A stretch of DNA of 19,340 nucleotides from Pseudomonadota bacterium. GTDB lineage: Bacteria > Pseudomonadota > Gammaproteobacteria > Woeseiales > Woeseiaceae. Both the position numbers and the translations under genes were made by a program. How positions within the stretch are numbered: the stretch's first letter is position 1; each line of letters begins with the position of its first letter. Under the pieces are notes generated by a model that was not told the DNA's origin, did not search any database, and was given only the letters and a program-made list of their open reading frames with translations. Shown in pieces: positions 8,775 to 14,410 of the stretch. The stretch is from assembly GCA_027295475.1 (NCBI GenBank), contig JAPUKV010000005.1, positions 1 to 19,340 of the forward strand, in the 5' to 3' direction.

Positions 8775-8786
8775 GCCCTGACGGGC
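8775..8786. repeat. REP-like hairpin 3, inverted relative to hairpin 2
   Basis: GCCCTGACGGGC forms a 4-base stem. Its reverse complement, with flanks, reads TTTGCCCGTCAGGGC, matching the TTCGCCCGTCAGGAC of hairpin 2, so the two copies face each other as in a BIME-type pair. Confidence 0.55.
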
Positions 8787-8859
8787 AAATTCGGACAAGT
8801 AGCGCTGTGCATATCATAACCAGGGTCGCTTGTCACAGAAATCGGCTATCCTCGCGAGC

Positions 8860-9711
8860 ATGGATCGGTTCAACACACCGTGGCGTGTCACCGCCGCCGC
8901 AATATATACAGCGCCGTCGGATTCGCGTGTCTATGGCAGTCTCGACATCGATGTGACCGACGCAAAACGCTTCATGGACGAACAGCGTCGGACCGGTGTG
9001 AAAATCACGATGGTCCACCTGACAACCGCAGTACTCGCGCGGGCAATCGCGTTCGACGTCCCGGAACTCAATTGTTTTATTCGACGAGGCAGGATTATCG
9101 GGCGCAGGCGGCTCAACGTAATGGTGCCCGTAATGCTCGATAGTCGGGCCGGTGTAAGTTCCGTTATTGTGAATGATGCACACGCGAGGCCGGCAAGTGA
9201 TCTCGCGCATGACATACGGGAGCTTGCACAAAAGAGTCGTGGCGGCGCTGAATCGCAGGCCTCCAGGAATAAATATTTGCTCAATAGCATTCCCTGGCCG
9301 TTCCGTCGCGCCGTGTTCAAATTTTTGAAGTGGCTAAGCATGGATCTCGGCATCGAACTGCCCCGCCTCGGACTGTCATCAGACAGCTTCGGATCATTCA
9401 TTGTCTCCGACATCGGCAGTTTCGGTCTCACGACCGGTATGGCGGCGCTCTTCCCCGCTGCCAAGATTCCTGCCGTCATCATCATGGGCAAAATGGAACA
9501 GAAGCCTGTCGTGCGAGACGGTGAAATTGTCATTCGGACCATCCTTCCGCTCACGGGCACCTTCGATCATCGGATTGTCGACGGCATGCAGATCGGCAAG
9601 CTCGGCCGGGCAATTCACCGAAATTTCGCACGTCCCGAATGGCTCAACGAGGTACCCGAAAAAGAGCTGGCGGACTGCCTGTTCGAGCCCGGCCAAACCC
9701 GGGACAACTGA
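8860..9711 (+). CDS. Stand-alone 2-oxoacid dehydrogenase acyltransferase (E2 catalytic) domain protein
   Basis: The 283-aa product has the CAT-like fold of dihydrolipoamide acyltransferases. The active-site motif FDHRIVDG is at 235-242 (H237, D241) and SDIGSFG (SNLGMFG in E2 enzymes) at 183-189; residues 1-95 match the start of the catalytic domain. It lacks the lipoyl and E1/E3-binding domains of real E2 subunits, and no E1 or E3 gene is near, so it is unlikely to work in a dehydrogenase complex. It may acylate another acceptor; the substrate is unknown. Start: ATG 8860 matches the domain start; TTG at 8830 is possible, and neither has a strong ribosome-binding site. It ends 4 bases before the end of the convergent comF, with no terminator. 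Confidence 0.82.
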   Translation: MDRFNTPWRVTAAAIYTAPSDSRVYGSLDIDVTDAKRFMDEQRRTGVKITMVHLTTAVLARAIAFDVPELNCFIRRGRIIGRRRLNVMVPVMLDSRAGVSSVIVNDAHARPASDLAHDIRELAQKSRGGAESQASRNKYLLNSIPWPFRRAVFKFLKWLSMDLGIELPRLGLSSDSFGSFIVSDIGSFGLTTGMAALFPAAKIPAVIIMGKMEQKPVVRDGEIVIRTILPLTGTFDHRIVDGMQIGKLGRAIHRNFARPEWLNEVPEKELADCLFEPGQTRDN

Positions 9712-9715
9712 GTCG

Positions 9716-10414
9716 TCAGGTCCGTACCGCACGCGCTACAGCCAGCACGCTGACTCTCTCTGCCCCAGCGGCCAATAGCGTCCCGGCAAGCTGGCGGCAA
9801 GTCTCGCCGGTCGTAATCACGTCATCGACCACGAGTGGGTGACGAAAATGCAGGCTGCCGCGGGCTTCAAACGCCGCCTTCATGTTGCGGCGGCGCCCGG
9901 CTGCGTCAAGTCCTGTTTGGGGCCTCGTAAACCTTACGCGGTGGACATTGCCGATCACTGGTAGCCCGGACTTCCTGCGCAGCGGCCGACACAGTTCGGC
10001 AGCCTGATTGAAACCCCTGATCGCGTGTCGCCGTGGGTGAAGCGGTACAGGCAACAGGGCATCCACATCCCCGAACGCTTCGGCGAGCAGAGGCAAAATA
10101 AGTTTGCCGAAGGCAGGCGCATAGAAAAGCTGTCGCTGAAACTTCAGCGCTTTCAGCGCGCCGTCTACCGGAAATGTATACAGAAGCGGCGCAAAGGCCT
10201 TCTCAAAGGGCGGTGGATGCAGCTGACAGTCGGAACAATGTGCGCCTGGCGGCAACGGCACCGCCAGTGGCTTCCCGCAACGCTCACAGACAATACCCGT
10301 CCACGGCAGGTCGGATCTGCACGCTGCGCAAAAGTGACCCTCCGCCAGGCTTAGTCCACAAAGTACACAGCTGTGCGGTAAGAAAAGCCTCAATAAGCTG
10401 CTGGCTGCAGCCAT
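9716..10414 (-). CDS. comF: ComF family protein (zinc-ribbon phosphoribosyltransferase-like)
   Basis: ComF proteins are needed for DNA uptake in naturally competent bacteria; the E. coli homologue is GntX. The 232-aa product has four CxxC pairs (C16/C19, C29/C32, C43/C46, C60/C63), enough for two zinc sites, then a phosphoribosyltransferase fold with the PRPP-loop block VVDDVITTGET at 195-205 and the family block RGFNQAAEL. Start ATG 10414 is preferred since AAAGGAAAA lies about 10 bases upstream and the product begins like known family members; in-frame ATGs at 10432 and 10456 would add 6 or 14 residues. It is divergent from bioC. Together with the type IV pilin at 6741 it is compatible with competence, but the rest of that machinery is outside the window. 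Confidence 0.9.
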   Translation of the reverse strand: MAAASSLLRLFLPHSCVLCGLSLAEGHFCAACRSDLPWTGIVCERCGKPLAVPLPPGAHCSDCQLHPPPFEKAFAPLLYTFPVDGALKALKFQRQLFYAPAFGKLILPLLAEAFGDVDALLPVPLHPRRHAIRGFNQAAELCRPLRRKSGLPVIGNVHRVRFTRPQTGLDAAGRRRNMKAAFEARGSLHFRHPLVVDDVITTGETCRQLAGTLLAAGAERVSVLAVARAVRT

Positions 10415-10539
10415 GACCTGTTTTCCTTTCATGCCTGCACACTCGCATCGGACCACGGTGCTGCGCAGCTGGCGTAAGTTCCCAGTCCGGGCATAAACAG
10501 GCGCTGCCAGCCACCCGGCTCACGCGGTAAAGAACGGTT

Positions 10540-11421
10540 ATGCTTGTTGCCGCGATGAAGTCACAGCCAGGTACACTCAATTTCAGGGACTTGCAGCGCC
10601 GCTTCGATCGCGCAGCGGCAAGTTTTGACGACGTGGATTTCGTCCACCGAAAAACCGCAGACGGTCTTATGGACCGACTGGACCCGATGCTGATTGATGC
10701 AAAATGGATTTTGGACCTCGGCAGTGCGACCGGATCAGCAGGCCGCCAACTTTGCCGGCGGTTCAAACGAGGCCGCGTTATCGTTCTGGACACCTCGCAT
10801 GAAATGCTGCAACAAGCCAGGAAAAAACAGACGTGGTTTTCACGCGTATTCGGGCTGCAGGCGAACGCACTCGCTTTGCCAGTGCAAACAGGCTCGGTTG
10901 ATCTGGTTTTTTCGAACCTGCTTTTGCCATGGATTGATGATGTGCGGACCATGTTTACTGAGGTCACGCGGGTGCTGCGCAAGGGCGGGCTTTTTGCCTT
11001 CTCTACACTTGGGCCGGGGAGTCTGTCGGAACTACGGGACGCCTGGGCAACTGTCGACAATGACCCGCACGTCAACCGCTTTGCAGACATGCACGATATC
11101 GGCGACGGTCTGGTTCATGCAGGCCTGCGCGACCCGGTGCTCGATACCGATTTCCTGAACGTGAGTTACAGGGACACGGCTTCCCTTTTTCGCGACCTGA
11201 CTCTGATTGGGGGTCGAAACAGCCTCGCTGGCCGGGCGAAAACGCTGACGGGGAAAGGCCGCTTTCGCAATATGGACCGACAGCTCAGCAGCCGCTTCAG
11301 GGGGGGCTTGCTGGAGCTCAGACTGGAGCTCGTCTATGGGCATGCCTGGGGCAGCGGCCCCCGACAGGCGCCCGGAGAATATCTCATTGAACCGGCACAG
11401 ATCGAGACAAGGCAACGGTAG
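10540..11421 (+). CDS. bioC: BioC-type malonyl-ACP O-methyltransferase
   Basis: SAM-dependent class I methyltransferase (293 aa). BioC methylates the free carboxyl of malonyl-ACP so that the fatty acid machinery builds the pimelate part of biotin. Motif I is ILDLGSATGSAG at 57-68, with T and S in place of the usual GCGPG pattern; the acidic residue after strand 2 is D84 (VLDTS); SNLLLPWIDD at 125-134 and GGLFAFSTLGPGSLSELRDAW follow. The middle block DPHVNRFADMHDIGD matches BioC proteins I remember from Xanthomonas-like bacteria, which distinguishes it from generic methyltransferases. ATG 10540 is used; ATG 10555 is an alternative and neither has a clear ribosome-binding site. No other bio gene is in the window. 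It is divergent from comF across 125 bases, where I found no biotin-repressor-like operator. Confidence 0.86.
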   Translation: MLVAAMKSQPGTLNFRDLQRRFDRAAASFDDVDFVHRKTADGLMDRLDPMLIDAKWILDLGSATGSAGRQLCRRFKRGRVIVLDTSHEMLQQARKKQTWFSRVFGLQANALALPVQTGSVDLVFSNLLLPWIDDVRTMFTEVTRVLRKGGLFAFSTLGPGSLSELRDAWATVDNDPHVNRFADMHDIGDGLVHAGLRDPVLDTDFLNVSYRDTASLFRDLTLIGGRNSLAGRAKTLTGKGRFRNMDRQLSSRFRGGLLELRLELVYGHAWGSGPRQAPGEYLIEPAQIETRQR

Positions 11422-11450
11422 TGGTCCGCGAATCCGGCTCCCGGGCCACT
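11419..11450 (+). terminator. Hairpin directly after bioC (possible terminator or repeat remnant)
   Basis: AGTGGTCC (11420-11427) pairs with GGGCCACT (11443-11450) as an 8-base stem with one G-T pair and a 15-base GC-rich loop. No U-run follows, so factor-independent termination is doubtful. The left arm begins with TAGTGGTCC at the bioC stop codon, the same first nine bases as the repeat flanking uvrD. Confidence 0.35.
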
Positions 11451-11530
11451 TCCCTGAATCGCAATACCCGGTTAGGATATGTGTCCGCTCAAGCGCGCAT
11501 ACAAGAAGCCTTCAGGCTTGTCGCGCACGA

Positions 11531-12451
11531 GTGAACAACGAGGCCAGGCAACTGAACATCAGCATTCTACAAACTGTCGCCGACTGGCAAGATTACTATG
11601 AACTGACGAAACCGCGCGTCGTAATGCTGATCGCATTTACGGCCCTTGTCGGCATGTTTCTGGCCGTACCGGACTGGCCGGGGGCCAGCGCTTTGCTCTT
11701 CGGTACCCTCGGCATTGGCCTGGCCGCATCTTCGGCTGCGGTGGTCAATCATGTGCTGGATGCCCGGATCGATGCTCAAATGCCCAGAACGCAGCGGCGG
11801 CCTTTGCCACAGGGCAGATTGTCGGAATTCCAGGCTCTCACCTTTGCTACAGCTCTGTGCGTAATCTCAATGTTGATGCTGTGGTTTCTGGCTAACCCGC
11901 TCACCGCCGTATTGACGTTCGCGTCTCTGATTGGTTATGCCATTGTCTATACCGTTTTTCTGAAGCGTGCTACACCACAAAACATCGTTGTCGGCGGCGC
12001 CGCGGGCGCCGCACCGCCGGTTCTCGGCTGGACGGCAGTGACCGGCGAAATTCACGGCGATGCTTTGTTGTTATTCCTTATTATCTTTGTTTGGACGCCA
12101 CCTCACTTCTGGGCGCTTGCAATCGCCAAGAAAGACGAATACGCCAAAGTCGGTATTCCGATGCTGCCGGTAACGCACGGCAACGATCTTACACGCCTGT
12201 TCATTTTGCTTTACACAATCCTGCTCGTACTAATCACTCTTTTACCGTACTCGTCCGGTATGAGCGGACTGATTTATCTTGTTACTGCCGTCACGCTTAG
12301 CGTTACGTTCGTGTCTTATGCCATCCGCCTCAGGAAAGACACCGGCACCGCCCTGGCGATGCGGGTTTTTCGTTACTCCATTGATTACCTGATGATTCTT
12401 TTCGCGGCACTCCTCATCGATCATTATTTTATGATTCGCGTCGACTTCTAG
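11531..12451 (+). CDS. cyoE: Protoheme IX farnesyltransferase (heme O synthase)
   Basis: Inner-membrane enzyme (CyoE/CtaB) that adds a farnesyl group to heme B, giving heme O for terminal oxidases. The product is 306 aa with about 8-9 hydrophobic helices. It shows ELTKPRVVMLIAFTALVGMFLA at the first helix, the Asp motif NHVLDARIDAQMPRTQRRP, VVGGAAGAAPPVLGW, and the CtaB hallmark WTPPHFWALAI; LPVTHG follows. The frame is open back to 11336 inside bioC, but those codons are a shadow of that gene. GTG 11531 is the best canonical start, with no strong ribosome-binding site; a small AAGCC/GGCTT hairpin (11506-11519) lies just upstream. Oxidase subunit genes are not adjacent. Confidence 0.94.
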   Translation: MNNEARQLNISILQTVADWQDYYELTKPRVVMLIAFTALVGMFLAVPDWPGASALLFGTLGIGLAASSAAVVNHVLDARIDAQMPRTQRRPLPQGRLSEFQALTFATALCVISMLMLWFLANPLTAVLTFASLIGYAIVYTVFLKRATPQNIVVGGAAGAAPPVLGWTAVTGEIHGDALLLFLIIFVWTPPHFWALAIAKKDEYAKVGIPMLPVTHGNDLTRLFILLYTILLVLITLLPYSSGMSGLIYLVTAVTLSVTFVSYAIRLRKDTGTALAMRVFRYSIDYLMILFAALLIDHYFMIRVDF

Positions 12452-12549
12452 CACCAGCAAGTTATCCCCTCGACCAGGTCTCATAATCACTACGTTGTTC
12501 TTGTGAAATAGCAAGCGGCTTATACACTCGGCCTTGCCGGAATAAGCCC

Positions 12550-13092
12550 ATGGATATTTCTGACCATAATCGCAATGCGACGTTCGAGCGTCTTCTGCGG
12601 CCGCAGCTCGAGCGCCTGTACCGGCTCGCTTACCGTTTGACGGGCAGCAAGGCAGAGGCCGAAGACCTGTTTCAGGACGTACTGCTGAAGCTTTTCGGCA
12701 AGCTCGACGACCTCGCAGGCATCGAAGAACCCGGTTCATGGACAAGTCGCGTCATGTTCAACCATTTCGTCGATAACCGGCGGCGTTGCGCCCGCCGGCG
12801 GCTCGTCAGCGTTGAGGAAAGTCAGCTGCCGCAGAAAAGCGTTGAGTCTCTGCCTGGTGTGGACAATCCGGAGCAGGATGCGGAGCGTCTGGATGACATA
12901 ATCCGGCTTGGCAAGGCGCTTGCAGAGCTCAGCGACAAGCACCGCCTGGTCGTGCTCCTGCACGACACTGAGGGCTATAAATTGACAGAAATTCAGGACA
13001 TTACGGGTGATCCCCTCGGTACACTCAAGTCCCGGCTACACCGGGCGCGGGCGCGGCTCAGGGAACTGCTGTCAGCCGATGCAACCTTTTGA
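12550..13092 (+). CDS. ECF-type RNA polymerase sigma factor
   Basis: Group 4 sigma-70 factor of 180 aa. Region 2 covers about residues 12-78 (LYRLAYRLTGSKAEAEDLFQDV, with the core-binding acidic block and LLKLF), and region 4 about 125-175, where EIQDITGDPLGTLKSRLHRARARL is the -35-recognition helix-turn-helix. The linker between them is short, with no regions 1 or 3, as in RpoE/ECF factors. The next gene, 36 bases on, is a zinc-binding membrane anti-sigma, the usual partner arrangement. The start ATG 12550 has only a weak ribosome-binding site. A TATACA hexamer at 12521-12526 may be the -10 box, but no good -35 lies at proper spacing. Target genes are unknown; nearest candidates are the exported-protein genes downstream. 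Confidence 0.93.
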   Translation: MDISDHNRNATFERLLRPQLERLYRLAYRLTGSKAEAEDLFQDVLLKLFGKLDDLAGIEEPGSWTSRVMFNHFVDNRRRCARRRLVSVEESQLPQKSVESLPGVDNPEQDAERLDDIIRLGKALAELSDKHRLVVLLHDTEGYKLTEIQDITGDPLGTLKSRLHRARARLRELLSADATF

Positions 13093-13128
13093 AGTGCGCA
13101 TACGTGTTAAGGGGTAACCAGGAAGAAA

Positions 13129-13767
13129 ATGATGCCTTGTGAGCATATAAACGAAAAACTCGATGACTACATGGATGGCACTCTGGATGACACAGAGGTG
13201 GCCGTGTTGCGAAGTCATACCGAATCCTGCGAAACCTGCCAGCAAACTCTCAGGAGCGCGCAACGCCTGCGTGGTCTTTTAAAGGACTATCCCGTACCCA
13301 TGCCCGACACCGCGTATTTTGACCACGCGCTTGCGAAAGCGACTCGGGTTGGCATCAGTCACCAGCGCAACCGCTGGATCATGACTGGTTTTGGCGGCGC
13401 GATTGCTGCAGGCCTGATTGCCTGGATTATCGGCGGCATGTTGCTGAAGACACCGAGCCTCCCTGACTCCGCTGCATCAATACCTGGTGTTGCGATGACG
13501 CTCGAAGTACCGCACACCGTAAACCTCGTATTCTCGTCAGCGACCGAACTCGATGGCGCTGTGCTGACTGTCAGTCTTCCACAGGGCATCGAAATTGAAG
13601 GCTTTGCCGGGCAACGGGAAATCACCTGGATAACAAGTCTCAAGGCCGGCAAGAACATTTTGCCGTTAACCTTGATTGCAACCACACCACACGGCGGAGA
13701 GTTGCAGGCCAGGCTTGAACATGACGATCGCGATCGAACCTTTCGAATTCGCGTGACCGTAACTTAA
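13129..13767 (+). CDS. Membrane-anchored zinc-finger anti-sigma factor
   Basis: Predicted inhibitor of the sigma factor encoded just upstream. The N-terminal zf-HC2/ZAS domain holds C4, H6 and the core H30-x3-C34-x2-C37. One hydrophobic segment lies at about 84-106, leaving a periplasmic domain of roughly 105 residues rich in beta-type sequence (LTVSLPQGIEIEGF, REITWITSL), which could sense an envelope signal. Under the usual scheme, release of the cytoplasmic domain, often by proteolysis, frees the sigma factor. AGGAAG at 13120-13125 precedes two adjacent ATG codons (13129 and 13132); either may be used. The sensor domain is not one I recognise. Confidence 0.88.
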   Translation: MMPCEHINEKLDDYMDGTLDDTEVAVLRSHTESCETCQQTLRSAQRLRGLLKDYPVPMPDTAYFDHALAKATRVGISHQRNRWIMTGFGGAIAAGLIAWIIGGMLLKTPSLPDSAASIPGVAMTLEVPHTVNLVFSSATELDGAVLTVSLPQGIEIEGFAGQREITWITSLKAGKNILPLTLIATTPHGGELQARLEHDDRDRTFRIRVTVT

Positions 13768-13816
13768 GGAGCTTCAGGCCGTTGGGCAGCCTGCAAGTAT
13801 CGAATGGAGCAGTGTG

Positions 13817-14293
13817 ATGAAAGAGTTCAAATTGTTGATAGCAAGCATGGTGCTTACCTGCTTTGCGTTATTCCCGGTAGCGTCGCTTGCGGACGACGAC
13901 CTTGATGTAACGATGGAGATCCTGGACGACCTCGCTCAACTCGAGGGTGTTGTTCTCCAGATGCCTGGTCCGGATGGCAGTGACAAGGGCAGCGCTGGCG
14001 GCGACGACGAAGGCGATGATCACGAAGACGAAGACGGTGATGATCACGAAGATCAGGAAGACGGCTTCCATGACGGTGACGATGACACCGAGTCCGGTGA
14101 AGGCGAGCACGACTTTGGTGACGGTTTTACCGGCGATGAAGATGACGGCTTCGAGCACGACGACGAAGGCGACACTGACGATGATCTGGAGCCGGGTGAG
14201 GACGATGCCGAAGGCGACGATGTCGACACCGACGAGTTCGATGACGAAGAGCACGACGGTGAGGAAGGCGCCGACGAGATAACTGACGTTTAG
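13817..14293 (+). CDS. Secreted hyper-acidic Asp/Glu/His/Gly repeat protein
   Basis: Function not recognised. The 158-aa product starts with a clear Sec signal peptide: MKEFK, a hydrophobic core, and ASLA before a likely cut after A25. The mature part is overwhelmingly Asp, Glu and Gly, with regularly spaced His and almost no hydrophobic residue after about residue 50. An eight-residue unit, GDDHEDED then GDDHEDQE, is encoded by a 24-base direct repeat (14013-14028 and 14037-14052); similar degenerate units continue. The composition suits Ca2+ or transition-metal binding or a disordered polyanion; this is inference. No lipobox is present. ATG 13817 is chosen over GTG 13814, since GGAG (13806-13809) is 7 bases before it. 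It lies 49 bases after the anti-sigma gene, likely in its operon. Confidence 0.8.
   Translation: MKEFKLLIASMVLTCFALFPVASLADDDLDVTMEILDDLAQLEGVVLQMPGPDGSDKGSAGGDDEGDDHEDEDGDDHEDQEDGFHDGDDDTESGEGEHDFGDGFTGDEDDGFEHDDEGDTDDDLEPGEDDAEGDDVDTDEFDDEEHDGEEGADEITDV
14013..14052 (+). repeat. 24-base-period direct repeat inside the acidic protein gene
   Basis: GGCGATGATCACGAAGA recurs as GGTGATGATCACGAAGA 24 bases later, giving two copies of an eight-codon unit. It marks recent duplication or slippage in the acidic domain. Confidence 0.75.
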
Positions 14294-14363
14294 GGAATCG
14301 CTGCGTAATTCTCGCGGCCGCGGCTTATGCGCCGGAATGCCGATTTTCAGCGGGTAATCCGAC

Positions 14364-14408
14364 CATAAGTCAAATTCCCCCCACTTATGAGGCAATTTGG
14401 GGGGATTT
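14364..14408 (+). promoter_or_regulatory. Candidate H-type RNA pseudoknot covering the ribosome-binding site of the TPR-barrel gene
   Basis: Two interleaved inverted repeats are seen. CATAAGT (14364-14370) pairs with ACTTATG (14383-14389). Inside its loop, TCCCCCC (14376-14382) pairs with GGGGGGA (14399-14405), extendable through AAA/TTT with one bulged T. The order 5'S1-5'S2-3'S1-3'S2 with connectors of 5, 0 and 9 nt is that of an H-type pseudoknot. GGGGGGA is also the Shine-Dalgarno-like sequence 6 bases before ATG 14411, so folding would block translation. The pairings are direct sequence facts; the regulatory role is inference. It does not match the preQ1 riboswitch sequence, although the geometry is similar. 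Confidence 0.45.
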
Positions 14409-14410
14409 GT

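Noticed and set aside
10415..10539. A biotin-repressor operator between comF and bioC.
   Set aside because: No TTGTAAACC/GGTTTACAA-type inverted repeat is present.
11336..11530. An N-terminal extension of cyoE into bioC.
   Set aside because: The codons are a frame shadow of the bioC end, and CyoE proteins of usual length start near 11531.
13817..13895. Cys15 of the acidic protein as a lipobox, which would make it a Slam-type surface lipoprotein.
   Set aside because: The residues before it (V-L-T) do not fit a lipobox, and a normal signal-peptidase-I site follows at ASLA.
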